DNA from: Fragilaria crotonensis
Taxonomy: Eukaryota > Bacillariophyta > Fragilariophyceae > Fragilariales > Fragilariaceae
Reading direction: 5' to 3'
NCBI GenBank assembly: GCA_022925895.1
Contig: JAKSYS010000569.1
Span: forward strand, 1 to 41,394
DNA: 41,394 nucleotides
The notes below the pieces were generated by a model. The model searched no databases and was not told the origin of the DNA. It saw only the letters and a program-made list of their open reading frames with translations. Each line of letters starts with the position of its first letter. Within the stretch, counting starts at the first letter, position 1. Below are positions 1-9,799 of this stretch, piece after piece. Both the position numbers and the translations under genes were made by a program.

Positions 1-1
1 G

Positions 2-378
2 ATTCGAGTCAAGGAAAAAGCCATTGAATTACATCCATCTATGGAACTGCTGTCTGAGATTATGGAACTCTTCCGACAGGTGATTGAACGGTACGAGGAG
101 GCTGATGATGTCCGGCACGAAATTGCAACGAGGATGCACGTGTTTTGTCTCTGCCAGTGATTGCCAAACTCTTGAAAGAATCTGCAGCTGACGCAAACAC
201 GCCAGAGATGAGCGACACTCAAGAAAACCAAATAGTTGTAACGAATGCAATGGATGAAGGGATTTCATGTGCAGACTTTGAAGAAACAGTGGACGAAGTC
301 ATCACCTCCCTCTTGCGTCGACTCTCCTCGTCAATGGTTTCCGACGGGAGCTTCACCGAAAGCTTTAATGAACGTTGA
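2..378 (+). pseudogene. Broken paralogue of the acidic hypothetical gene at 1661-2521
   Basis: Reading from base 2 gives a protein segment (VKEKAIELHPSMELLSEIME, then FRQVIERYEEADDVRHE) that aligns with the middle of the intact protein at 1661-2521 (EAKEKDIEIKPTVELVSEIM, FYRQAIERFEEADDIRHE). It hits a TGA at about 161. The homology continues one frame over from about 147 (LPVIAKLLKES against KPVIARILNYD) and runs to a stop at 376-378. Compared with the intact copy, the segment between the two conserved blocks is four bases shorter, which explains the frame break. The acidic C-terminal half is poorly conserved. The gene begins outside the window to the left. It is a tandem paralogue, either decayed or carrying an assembly deletion. 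Function is unknown. Confidence 0.6.
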
Positions 379-1660
379 ATATTCGTGCCGGCATAAACTT
401 GATTCTGTTGTTGCTCCTCACACGAATGTGCTGGTGGTGTTTGGTCGATCGAGGCGAACGGAGCCATGCGGGCCATTACGATCTACTCCAAGTACAGTAG
501 GAAGCAAGCACCTTTGCTTTGTCATTTCATTCCAACAGTAAAACAAAATCAAATTAAGTCGTGTGGTTCAATGCGCGTCAACGCCTTCTCTAATTCACGA
601 TCTTGAACCGTGAACCATCGATTGACAGGTGGGTGTGATCTTCAACTCTCGTTCCGACGCACCAACTGGAGGGAGCTCGTGCAGTATGCACGTCACAACT
701 CGTGATCTAATTGTATCATACTTGTGCAACTCTGCAACATGTACGTGGCGTTCCGACAGTTACGAGACGTACTGACAATGTTCGTTGTCGAACTTTTGTA
801 TTCTAGCTTGAGTCCGCAGCTAGGACACTTTCCTTCCAGTTTGTCTCGGTGACTTCGTGTGGACCGTTTGGTTCGACAAAGGTGAGAACCATGTATTGTC
901 GTCAAGGCGCGCACCTGAGAAAGACGTGGTTCGTGGAACAAAAAATCGAAAAGCCTTTCGAGCGCTCTCAAAAATATCTAATTGATGCTAGAAAAAGTGT
1001 CATAAGTGTCCTTAGGCCGCAACGCATCGATTCTGCGCAAATGGAATAGTTTTAAATATCCGAATTGAAATGCCATACTTGAATCCATCGACGAGTGTGC
1101 ACTCGAGAATGACATAAGAAATGTCTACGGTCATGCTTCAGATTTATGCTCAGAGGGCCAAGGAAGGCAGGAATTGGTACACTGCAGTGATATGACTCGG
1201 GAATCATTGGAGGACATGTCTCATGTAGACGATTTTCATTTATAGTTGAGTCACGAACATATGTAGTAAGAAAATGAAAATATCGTTTTCTGGACTCTTG
1301 GCGTTGGAGTCATCGTTAAGGATTTATTCCCCGTCCGCTTAGGTTGTGACGGAGGTGCGACAGAGCAAACGCACAAGCACTTCTATCCGAATGACCCGTC
1401 CAAACGTTTTTTGTCAAGGAAAGTCTGGTATCTCCCGCCGTACTTGAGACACACTGGTGCCGTTAGCATGAGCTCAACTCGAGACTCGAGTGTACATAGG
1501 TCGTCCTCGATTGAACGCACAATTCCGATTGGTTTCGGTAGTATACCATACGTACTAGCTACAAGTAGCTAGCTAAGAGGCTAAGAGCATTTTTTCAGAA
1601 AAAGAATAGTTTCTCATTTTCTCCGGAAATCGTTCACACGCACTTCTGTCCTCATCAAAC
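379..1660. other. Intergenic stretch without a recognised gene
   Basis: No frame here shows a recognisable domain or extended similarity to its neighbours. The open frames are short (at most about 90 codons) and overlap on opposite strands. A short AT-rich, TAGCTA-repeating stretch near 1555-1580 and a run of T residues at 1591-1596 precede the downstream gene and may belong to its promoter. I see nothing else. Confidence 0.5.
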
Positions 1661-2521
1661 ATGAAGATATTCTTCAGAAAGTCCACTAAGCAGTGCACCA
1701 CGGCCATGCCAAGTCGATCGACTTTGAAGAGTTCAATGGACAACAAGGGAAGTATGGATTATTACGAGCTACTAGTAGCGTCAGAACCTAATGATGACGT
1801 GCGTATGAACAAGAAACAGTTTGGGAAATTCCTGGAGGTGGTGTGTCATCCCTCCATTGTGGATTCGCAGCAGCCAACTCGATTCTGCGATTCGCCTCGT
1901 GGCGTTGACGGCCTGAACGTGCGCAAGGTGAAACGGGTGTCCTCCTCGTCGTGGGCAGAATGCTCCCTCGACTCCATCGAATCCCTAAGCCTACAACAAT
2001 TTCGTCAACGACCCGTCCTTGAAGCCACACATTTGGTTCAAGAGATTGAAGCTAAGGAGAAAGACATTGAGATTAAACCAACGGTTGAACTTGTGTCCGA
2101 GATTATGGACTTTTACCGACAAGCGATTGAACGATTCGAGGAGGCTGACGACATCCGCCACGAACAAGTTGTGTCGGCGATGCGCTCATTTTTGAGCAAG
2201 CCAGTGATTGCGAGAATTTTGAATTATGATTCTCAGACTCGACGAAGCTCGGACTGGAAAGCTGAGGCACCTGTTCCCGAGGGTGAAATCATCATTCCGA
2301 CGAAAGATCAGCTTGACGCTGATGGAGACGACGACTCTGTGACCATGATGGACTACGACGACTCATTCGAAACTGCCATGAACTCTTTCCTCCACGACGC
2401 GGAACGAGCTTTTGACCAGTTTCAACGTGTACTGGAATCGGATTCCTTAGACAACGTAAACATTGACATCCCAGCTTTGACCAGCTTACCCCTCTCAAGT
2501 CCAAAAGAGTTGTTTCCTTGA
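1661..2521 (+). CDS. Hypothetical acidic protein, intact tandem copy
   Basis: A 286-residue frame starting at ATG 1661. The N-terminus is basic (KIFFRKSTKQ). The middle (about residues 125-190) has a predicted helical segment with EIMDFYRQAIERFEEADD and FLSKPVIARIL, the part shared with the broken copy at the left edge. The C-terminal third is strongly acidic (DADGDDDSVTMMDYDD). I see no catalytic motif, signal peptide or membrane segment. Conservation of the helical block in two neighbouring copies is the main argument that this is a real gene. Proteins with a similar 'EIM-x-YR-x-x-ERFEEA-D' block are, as far as I recall, common among uncharacterised diatom proteins, but I cannot assign a function. 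Confidence 0.7.
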   Translation: MKIFFRKSTKQCTTAMPSRSTLKSSMDNKGSMDYYELLVASEPNDDVRMNKKQFGKFLEVVCHPSIVDSQQPTRFCDSPRGVDGLNVRKVKRVSSSSWAECSLDSIESLSLQQFRQRPVLEATHLVQEIEAKEKDIEIKPTVELVSEIMDFYRQAIERFEEADDIRHEQVVSAMRSFLSKPVIARILNYDSQTRRSSDWKAEAPVPEGEIIIPTKDQLDADGDDDSVTMMDYDDSFETAMNSFLHDAERAFDQFQRVLESDSLDNVNIDIPALTSLPLSSPKELFP

Positions 2522-2847
2522 CGAGAAAGGTAACTCTGTCATTGGGATGGGGAAAAAATAGTTAAGGATATGAGAAAACAGTGACTGTGATACGGTTCAT
2601 GCCACCACTGTTTCATTCATAAGTTAGTAATATACAGGTTGGTAAATCTTCATGTGATGTAGTACGGTGTCCTAGTTTATGGGGACACAGTGATATTTCC
2701 TGTTCGTCACCTCTGCAAGATCCAGTCCCGCCCGTCCTATATTCAATATTCTAGCAGCGTTGCGTCAAATTTCATTGGACTTGTCGAGCATTCCCATCTG
2801 CGTCATGATCCTTTAAAATGTGCGGTCTGCCGGCACGAAGAACACCC
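2522..2847. other. Intergenic gap between convergent genes
   Basis: This gap separates the acidic hypothetical gene (+) from the metallophosphoesterase gene (-), which converge here. It should hold both 3' untranslated regions. I see no coding signal, repeat or RNA gene. Confidence 0.5.
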
Positions 2848-4480
2848 TTAATCACTTTCGGCTTTAGTAATAGAGTTAACAACATCGTAGCCTTCCGCAG
2901 TAGAAATCAGCTGCGATCCATCGACAAAGTCTGCCTTGACCCACCATTGCTGATTGGTGCCTCGCCCATAGTTTGATAACCGTCCCACTGGCGAATCGTA
3001 ATTCTCAAGCATGTTTGTGGTTTCGAAGGGTATCCCATTGCTCAGCACACCATGATTCGTGACATTCTTGATGATCCCGGTTTCTATGCACTGCTCTAGC
3101 AAGACTTCGCATACTGCCACTGGACCGCGGCCTCCAACGGCGCACCGTTTCTTGGTCCCTAGCCATTGCATGTCTCCCGAGTAGCTGGTATCGCAAGCCA
3201 TGATAAGTTTGTCATCACCCAAACGAATCGGTGTTGGCAGATCACCTTGTGGTTGATGTCCAGACAAAATAACTTGCACATCAGCGTCATCCATGAAGTT
3301 CTTGGTAAATTCGGCCTCTCGGCTGTTCGGATCAAAGAACTGTCGTGGCATTCCTGTTTGGGTCCAACTTGAATACACCACAGTAGGGATGCGCTCCTTG
3401 GAGGTAGCCATCCCATCCCATATTGCAACAGTCCTGCGTAGTTGCAAACTTGCGACGGCCAATAGTCAAATCCACCCTTGGTGGCCCACACTCCATTCGT
3501 TAGTTCTTCGCTCGAACTCAGTTGCCACTGCCGTAACTGGGCATGCCCAAACTCATTCAATGCGTCCATCCAGTCCAGCGTTGATATCGACGAATCAGGT
3601 CTTTCAACCATGGCATTGCCAAATCATAGTGTCGATTACTACTAATCGACGACATCAGGAGCACAGCACCATGTACCACAAAGAGCTTTCCCAGTTTAAA
3701 ACAAATGTTGGCTTGTCGTAAATACATTCCCATTTCACCGGTTTGCGCATGACAGGAATCCAAATATGATTGCAATACGTCGTGATCAGTAACGACACAA
3801 GGAACCTCATCATCATCATCATCCTCTTGATGAATACTTCGTTCTCGTTCCAATTCGTGTCGTCGTAATTCAAACGCGTTGGGAGATCCCATGGTATGTC
3901 CCAAGATCCATTGGAGTCTCTGACTGGAGGTCCACAAGGGATCGGGTGTTTCGTGTGGTTTCCACCACACCCCACCGTGGTGTGGACTTGCAAGTTCGTG
4001 TCGTATTCGCATCTTATTAATGTCACGATTGCCCATGAGAAAGTGGACGCGATGCGGGTATCGTCGTTTCAAATCTAATAATTGTCGAATGACGAGCAAA
4101 TCACTCCCACCCTTGTCCCAAACGTCGCCACCAAAAATGAGCATGGCATTGGGACAAGTGAATTCAATGCTGGGAATCACGGTTGTTGTTCTTATTGTTG
4201 ACGAATCTGATTCGTTCCGGAATTGCAAGACACGAGAGTTCTCCACATAACGATAAAGATAGGCGGCATCACCTTCGACATCGGTCAAAAATGTGATGCG
4301 ACGCATATTGTTGTTGTTGTCGTTGTCATTCTGAGGTGTTATCATTGACGATGCCCAACAGCGACGATCTCCCAATTCCATAAATGGTCGCAAAAACAAC
4401 GCACGACTGGTATGGAGGCATTGTTGTTGTGGTCTCCAACGGTGAACTGCTGCAGCTGCAGCACCTGCTGTGCGGTTCAT
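2848..4480 (-). CDS. Calcineurin-like metallophosphoesterase, two frame breaks
   Basis: Metal-dependent phosphoesterase fold; the substrate cannot be read from sequence. From ATG 4480 the first frame carries the metal-binding blocks in order: TDVEGD (about residues 67-71), GGDVWDKGGSD (117-127), MGNRD (149-153) and FVVHGA (around 270). The protein then continues in a second frame (TLDWMDALNEFGHAQ, LLQYGMGWLP) from about 3585. From about 3410 it continues in a third frame (PTVVYSSWTQ, the late GHQPQGD histidine motif, CDTSYSGD, VSEVLLEQ-like VCEVLLEQ) to the stop at 2848. Both changes fit one-base deletions (near 3565-3600 and 3405-3415), and there is no room for introns. All catalytic blocks survive, so an assembly error or a very recent inactivation is likely. 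The N-terminus (about 60 residues, Arg- and Ala-rich) could be an organelle presequence. Confidence 0.8.
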
Positions 4481-4691
4481 GCTCGTTGTGGTGTTTCAAT
4501 GATTTCAATTTATATCTGTCATCAGAGATCCAATTGTAATCACCAACATTGTGAGAGTCAACCAGACTTATATAGAGATTGGAGATACTGTAGGAATGTG
4601 AGAGAATGAACTGTTATGCAAGGTTCAAGCGATCGTCAAGGGAAGGGCCAACGATTGCCCTTGTGTGATTGATTTGCCAAAGGTCGACAGC

Positions 4692-5162
4692 TGTCGAGGA
4701 TAAGCGTTTGCTGACAAGCGACAGTAGCAGTGGAAACGGGACTGCTATGACAGTGCAGTACGCACGACCGACAGTCGTGCGAAATCTGGAAGATTCGTTC
4801 AAGAATATTTATTCGGGATTCGTAAATGGAATACGAATTCCTACGGATGAGGTCCAACATGCAAGATTAACTGGTACGATCGAAAGGAAAGGAATCAACG
4901 GTGCGAGAAATATAATTAATGAAAATGCATGGATTGAAGTGAAGAACAAGGCTAAGAAGGTTACTTCCAAGAAGCAAGATCAATTTGGTAAGACCAAGAG
5001 GTCTGGGAGGATTGATAGGAGTAATCTAAAGTAGTCACAACATTGCAGAGAGGAAAACAAACAAGGGTTTATAGTGTTGTCAAACTACTAGCTGGTAGAT
5101 TTACCGTGGTACTGCGCACCGGAAGTGTAAGTACTGTTGCAGAGATCTGGAACATCTCAACA
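4692..5162 (+). repeat. 5' LTR of element 1
   Basis: Identical to the 3' LTR except at 4710. Ends are TGTCGAGG and CTCAACA (terminal TGT/ACA inverted repeat). The first 340 bases or so are an open frame that continues Pol in the 3' copy. Together with the flank, the left end makes a 14-bp perfect palindrome, TCGACAGCTGTCGA (4685-4698). Confidence 0.93.
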
Positions 5163-5176
5163 CGTTTTTAAAAACG
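5163..5176 (+). other. Perfect palindrome at the expected primer-binding position
   Basis: The 14 bases CGTTTTTAAAAACG directly after the 5' LTR are their own reverse complement. The usual Copia primer-binding sequence, complementary to initiator tRNA-Met (TGGTATCAG...), is not visible in the first 50 bases. The role of the palindrome is unknown; it could mask or replace a primer site. Confidence 0.5.
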
Positions 5177-5222
5177 ATTGTTTGTGGGAAGTTAAGGTCG
5201 AACGAGAGACGACTACGCAAGG

Positions 5223-6452
5223 ATGAGCGAAGCGAAGAAGGCTGGAGCAACCCTGGAGTCGATCAAGGTGATTCCCTTCAGTGGGACGGACACTACGAAA
5301 GGGGGAATGGAACCCCGCGAATTTTTCATGAAAGCCGAGGTCTTCGCCGCCACGAAAGGTTTCAAGCGAGCACTTTTGGAGGATCGCGTGTCGCCGAGCC
5401 TGGCGATGAAGGCCGAACGAACCGACGAAGAGGAAGAGCTGATTCGCCAAGACGACGAGGCGAAGCATTTCCTCATTATGTCCTGTCGAGGGGACGCGTT
5501 CGCTATCATCGAATCTCACGAAACTGCGTTCGCGATGTATCAAGCGTTGAAGGACCGCTACGATTCGAAGAAGACGAGGGACTTGGTGAAGGCAACGACC
5601 AAGTTGGAGAAGTGTTACATGAAGTCGGATTTGGACGATCCGCACCTCTGGATCATGGAGATGGAGCGATTGAATCGGGAGGTCGAAAAATGCGAAAATG
5701 GAACGAGGCGCAGCGACGAGCAGATGGAAGCGACTATTTTGGCGCGATTGCCCAAACGAAGGTACGAGTCGGTTATTGCGTCGCTCAATGGCAAGATTGG
5801 GTCGAAAGATTACACCCACAAGGACTTTATTTCGGAGATTCAGGTCCATTACGAGATGTTTGTTGAGCCGTTCAAAAATCGGCAAGCTCGCGAAAATCAA
5901 GAAGGACGAGAGAAAGAGAAAGGCAAGCACCTGGCGCTCAACACATCAAGCGGAAAAGGAGGCTGGCGTGCGTTCAAGGGCAAGTGCAACAAGTGTGGAA
6001 AGCAAGGCCATCGTGCAAGAGAATGCCGAACGAACAGCAACAACATCAACAACGGAGAACGAGAAAACGCAAAATTGAAGGTCAAGTGTTACAACTGTGG
6101 AGCTTTTGGGCACATCGCGAAGGAATGTCCAAAGAAGGAAGAGTCCGGTATGTTTGTTGGTATGACAATCCGAGGAGCTGAGAGCCGGGAGGATGACGTC
6201 AAGAGGAACGTAGAGTCTACGAAGGACTACTACTTTGACACGGACAAGTTTGCAATGGAGTTATTGCAGGAGATTGCTGAGTACAACAATACGAAGAGAG
6301 CAGTGTTGAAGGACATTCGAGAGTTTAAGTGGAAACCGAGAGGCGACGAGCAAGCCAAGGTGAAAATTCGAAGGGAGAAGAAGAAGCCAAGTACTATGAG
6401 TTGGGCTGATATGTGCGAAACGAGTGACGACGAAGATGACGAAGACAGTTGA
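5223..6452 (+). CDS. gag: Gag of element 1 (Copia Gag with two zinc knuckles)
   Basis: 409 residues from ATG 5223, 60 bases after the 5' LTR. The N-terminal two thirds resembles the Copia Gag capsid region, with an FSGTDTTKGGMEPREFFMKAE-like opening and the ALKDRYDSKKTRDLVKATTK segment. Two CCHC nucleic-acid-binding knuckles follow: CNKCGKQGHRAREC (about residues 255-268) and CYNCGAFGHIAKEC (about 289-302). The C-terminus is acidic and stops at 6450-6452 inside a GAC/GAA-rich stretch. The coding potential continues one frame over (see next entry). Gag packages the element's RNA into virus-like particles in the cytoplasm. Confidence 0.92.
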   Translation: MSEAKKAGATLESIKVIPFSGTDTTKGGMEPREFFMKAEVFAATKGFKRALLEDRVSPSLAMKAERTDEEEELIRQDDEAKHFLIMSCRGDAFAIIESHETAFAMYQALKDRYDSKKTRDLVKATTKLEKCYMKSDLDDPHLWIMEMERLNREVEKCENGTRRSDEQMEATILARLPKRRYESVIASLNGKIGSKDYTHKDFISEIQVHYEMFVEPFKNRQARENQEGREKEKGKHLALNTSSGKGGWRAFKGKCNKCGKQGHRARECRTNSNNINNGERENAKLKVKCYNCGAFGHIAKECPKKEESGMFVGMTIRGAESREDDVKRNVESTKDYYFDTDKFAMELLQEIAEYNNTKRAVLKDIREFKWKPRGDEQAKVKIRREKKKPSTMSWADMCETSDDEDDEDS

Positions 6453-6711
6453 AGAGAAAATTGAAGATGTCGCAGAAGACGATCTGGAGTATGAAGAAAG
6501 CAAGGCGCAGGAGCCCGAAGCTGGAGAGGAAGTCATCGATCACAAGGAAGACGAAATTCATTATGAGGAAAGCAAGACAGGAGAGTCTGAAGCTGAGAGA
6601 AAGGTCGAGAACACTGAGTTTATTACTGAGGCGCAAGAGGAATTGAGTACCGGATGGATAAATCAAGTCAAGGCGCAGAGTGGATGTGGGACGAGCAAGT
6701 TTTGCTACTAA
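6424..6711 (+). CDS. Acidic linker between Gag and protease, +1 frame
   Basis: This frame overlaps the end of Gag and is very rich in Glu (VEEKIEDVAEDDLEYEES and a second copy of the EES motif in IHYEESKTGESE). Its composition follows directly from the Gag C-terminus. It ends at a TAA (6709-6711), while the protease frame opens one base over, after a TAA at about 6658. It is therefore probably a Gag-Pol linker whose continuity is broken at both ends, not a separate protein. Confidence 0.55.
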   Translation: MTTKMTKTVEEKIEDVAEDDLEYEESKAQEPEAGEEVIDHKEDEIHYEESKTGESEAERKVENTEFITEAQEELSTGWINQVKAQSGCGTSKFCY

Positions 6712-8389
6712 TTCAAGAAAATTCATGTCTCCTGTCACTGAGAGTGGGCATGAAAGTTGGCTTGTTGACTCTGGAGCAACAACTCATGTCTCCATCAACA
6801 CCAAGATGATGACTAATTTGAAGACAGCAACTGAGGGTGAGCATGTCAGAGTTGGAAACAATGAAACCATGAAAGCAATTGCAATTGGAGATTTGACCCT
6901 GGAACAGAAAAGCTCAGGAAAGAAGCTGAAGTTGGAAGATGTGATGGTTGTCCCGGGTTTTGCGAAGAATTTGATAAGTGTTGGCCGACTTACAGAGAAA
7001 GGAAATGAGTTTGTGGCTGGAAAAGAAGGATCAAAGATTTTTAATGAGTCGCGGGAGATGCTGGAATTCGAAACGGGTTCGGACGGAATGGCGTATCTGA
7101 TTGCATCTCGTATCAAAGGAGAACGAAAGGCGTTTAACGTCGAAGAAATTGCTGAAAAAGACGAAGAAATGGAGAAGAAAGAGCGAAAACAGTACATGGA
7201 CATCAATGAAGCTCATCAAAAATTCGGTCACGCAACAGAGAGAGTGGTGCGGGAAACGCTGAAGGCGCTCGAAATTATTGCGACAGGAAAAATGTCCGTT
7301 TGCGACGGATGTGCACGAGCGAAGGCGACCCAAAAGAGAACAAACAAAACTACTAAGGTGACAGCGGACAAACCGGGAGAACGACTTTACATGGACACAA
7401 GTGGCCCTTATTCGGAAACAGTCATGGGGTCACGCTACTGGTTCAAGTTTGTGGATGACAAAACGAGAAAGTCCTGGGATTTCTACGGTGCCAGGAAAAA
7501 CGTCATAACAAAATTCCTGAAGGACTTATTGGACAAGTTGAAGGCGTCTGGAAAGCCTGTGAAGTACCTTCGGTGCGACAATGCTGGTGAACATATGTCC
7601 GAGCTACGTAAGATCTGCGAAGGAGAGTACGGTATACAGTTGGAGTACACTGCCCCGCATACACCACAGCATAACGGTGTCGTGGAACGGATGTTTTCGA
7701 GAGACGCGAAGCGTGCGTTGGCTATGATGATCGCCGCAGCATGGACAAAAGAGATGCAAGCGAAGTTGTGGGCGGAAGCGACAAAGACCGCTGCACTACT
7801 GGGTAATGTGCTACCAAATACACGCAGTACAGTACCTCCGGATGAGCTCTTCTATGGTGAAAAGAGCAACATTTACCCTCATTTGATCCAGTTTGGGAGG
7901 GTTGGCTATGTAACAAACAGGGCCACCATGAAGGGGAAGTTCAAGGAGAAGAGTTCCCCCATGGTGATGATTGGCTATGGTGAAAACCACGCCAGGGATG
8001 TGTACCGTATGTACAATCCAGTAACAAGCAAGGTCGTGGAAACACGAGATGTGCATGTTTGGGCAGACGTGACGAGCGCTGCCAACGATATCAGACTGAC
8101 CCTGACTCAGGTCTTCGACCCTGAGTTGATTTTGGAGGAGATGGAGGCCCCAATTGAGCATGAAGAGGAGGTCGCAAGCGAGGAAATTCACTTGATCCCC
8201 GAATATGAAGAGGAACTCGCTGTCGTTCAACGTTCTTTGAGTCCACCATTGTCTGAAGCAGGGAGGATACACGCGGATACGACTTTCAACGACGACGAAC
8301 GACCGAGAATCGATGGAGAAATCGACGAACGAAGCGATGACGACCGCGACGACCAAGTTCGAAATAACCGACGATGCTGCCGCTATTGA
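6680..8389 (+). CDS. pol: Pol of element 1, protease-integrase segment
   Basis: The frame carries the aspartic protease active site (WLVDSGATTHVS, near 6760-6795), a GAG-pre-integrase zinc motif (HQKFGHATERVV ... CDGCARAKATQKR, about 7214-7340) and the integrase core. The core acidic residues are visible as MDTSGPY, RCDNAGEHMS and HNGVVERM. An acidic, low-complexity tail leads toward reverse transcriptase and stops at 8387-8389. The next segment opens one frame over at 8313, giving about 75 bases of overlap. In Copia elements these domains belong to one polyprotein, so the stop is best read as a frame break. Confidence 0.88.
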   Translation: MDVGRASFATNSRKFMSPVTESGHESWLVDSGATTHVSINTKMMTNLKTATEGEHVRVGNNETMKAIAIGDLTLEQKSSGKKLKLEDVMVVPGFAKNLISVGRLTEKGNEFVAGKEGSKIFNESREMLEFETGSDGMAYLIASRIKGERKAFNVEEIAEKDEEMEKKERKQYMDINEAHQKFGHATERVVRETLKALEIIATGKMSVCDGCARAKATQKRTNKTTKVTADKPGERLYMDTSGPYSETVMGSRYWFKFVDDKTRKSWDFYGARKNVITKFLKDLLDKLKASGKPVKYLRCDNAGEHMSELRKICEGEYGIQLEYTAPHTPQHNGVVERMFSRDAKRALAMMIAAAWTKEMQAKLWAEATKTAALLGNVLPNTRSTVPPDELFYGEKSNIYPHLIQFGRVGYVTNRATMKGKFKEKSSPMVMIGYGENHARDVYRMYNPVTSKVVETRDVHVWADVTSAANDIRLTLTQVFDPELILEEMEAPIEHEEEVASEEIHLIPEYEEELAVVQRSLSPPLSEAGRIHADTTFNDDERPRIDGEIDERSDDDRDDQVRNNRRCCRY

Positions 8390-9734
8390 AGACGAAAGCG
8401 ACAGCGACGACTCGCGTTCGGTCCAGACTGATGACAGCGACGAGCGTGTGGAAGAGGAGGACTTACCTGAGCTTCCTCAGAGAGAAAATGCTCCAGAAAT
8501 GGCGGAGAACGAAACGAACGACAAAGTTGACGAAATTGATCAAACCGAGAGGCCGCAACGAAGCGTAACGAGACTGGAGAACGAAATGAAGAGACTTGGA
8601 ATTGATGAACCAATCAGAATCAAGGACGACGAAGTTGGAGTACGGACACGAAGTAGAACGGACCAAGTTGCATTTAATGCGACTTTATCATCGGATCCTG
8701 GTGAGCCAAAAACGTTTCGTAAGGCGATGGATGGGAAGAACGGAGTTAAGTGGAAACCGTCAGCTATTGTGGAAATCAACAATTTTCTGTCACGTGATGC
8801 CTGGAAGAAGTTTCCCAGAGAGATGCTGAAAGGACGCAAGCCTATACCCGTGAAATGGATATTCAAGATCAAGGAGGAACAAGATGGGTCACTGCGATAC
8901 AAGAGTCGGATCGTACTTAAGGGCTACGTCATGATCCCAGGAGTGGATTACACTGAGTTTTTCTCGCCGGTTGCAACAGACACAACAGTACGAACTACGA
9001 TTGCAGTTGCAGTGTACCGGCAGGGTGAAGGTTGGATCATGGAAATGATTGACATCGAAGCAGCATTCCTAAATGCGGAACTTGAAGCGGACAGAGAAGT
9101 ATTTGCTGAATGGCCAGAAGGAATGGTTGAACTTGGATTTATTACCGAAGACGAACGGAGGAAGTTTTGTATCAAGCTGACAAGACCTATGTATGGAGGA
9201 GTTGACGTTCCGCGCCTATTCATGAAGACATTATTCAGATATTTGACGCAAGTCATGAAGATGATACAGAGTCTGGTTGATCCGTGCCTTTATTACTGGA
9301 AGAATACAGCAGGCGAAGTAACTCTGATGGCAGTGGTGCACGTGGATGACGTTTTACTTGCTGGTAAGAAAGAGACGATTGAGAAGTTTAAGTCGGAACT
9401 TAAGAAACGGTTCAATATCTCTGACTTGGGACGTTTGAAGAAGCATCTTGGAGTATGGTACGACTGGAAAACTGACGATAACGGTGAGAGCTACGTTGTT
9501 GCGAGTATGACAAAATTGGAGGACGAAATTGTTGAGTCATTTGAGACGAGTGTGGGAAGGAGTATCAAGGAAGCTGAGACCCCGGGATATCCAAACAAAT
9601 TCCTAAGCAAGAACAAGGGAGAACCTGTGAGAATGACCGAGTACCGTTCGATTGTTGGCAAGATTATGTATCTGATGACCAAGCTGGCACCTGATTTGGC
9701 AAATCCTGCACGAGTTGGCGCAACATTTGTCTAA
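8313..9734 (+). CDS. pol: Pol of element 1, reverse transcriptase segment
   Basis: Copia reverse transcriptase (RVT_2 type). Visible blocks include KPIPVKWIFKIKEEQDGS, YKSRIVLKGY, the first catalytic aspartate in MIDIEAAFLNAE, LTRPMYGG, and the active-site HVDDVLLAGK (His in place of the usual Tyr in YxDD, about residues 343-346). The end reads LMTKLAPDLANPAR, after which the family pattern continues in the next frame (ELAQHLSNPGDEHWKALERL, from 9712). That frame meets a TAA at 9796. Both changes are small indels; the domain itself looks complete. Confidence 0.88.
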   Translation: MEKSTNEAMTTATTKFEITDDAAAIEDESDSDDSRSVQTDDSDERVEEEDLPELPQRENAPEMAENETNDKVDEIDQTERPQRSVTRLENEMKRLGIDEPIRIKDDEVGVRTRSRTDQVAFNATLSSDPGEPKTFRKAMDGKNGVKWKPSAIVEINNFLSRDAWKKFPREMLKGRKPIPVKWIFKIKEEQDGSLRYKSRIVLKGYVMIPGVDYTEFFSPVATDTTVRTTIAVAVYRQGEGWIMEMIDIEAAFLNAELEADREVFAEWPEGMVELGFITEDERRKFCIKLTRPMYGGVDVPRLFMKTLFRYLTQVMKMIQSLVDPCLYYWKNTAGEVTLMAVVHVDDVLLAGKKETIEKFKSELKKRFNISDLGRLKKHLGVWYDWKTDDNGESYVVASMTKLEDEIVESFETSVGRSIKEAETPGYPNKFLSKNKGEPVRMTEYRSIVGKIMYLMTKLAPDLANPARVGATFV

Positions 9735-9799
9735 TCCAGGTGACGAGCACTGGAAAGCACTAGAGCGTTTAGTGGGACATATCAAGGCGAGGTACTAAA

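Noticed and set aside
2-378. An intron explaining the frame change in the left-edge copy
   Set aside because: The only GT...AG candidate near the break is 18 bases long, far too short, and the intact paralogue has coding sequence there.
4669-5034. Open frame of 121 codons at the start of the 5' LTR as a separate gene
   Set aside because: It is the LTR copy of the Pol tail that ends in the 3' LTR; it has no ATG start at the LTR and no independent support.
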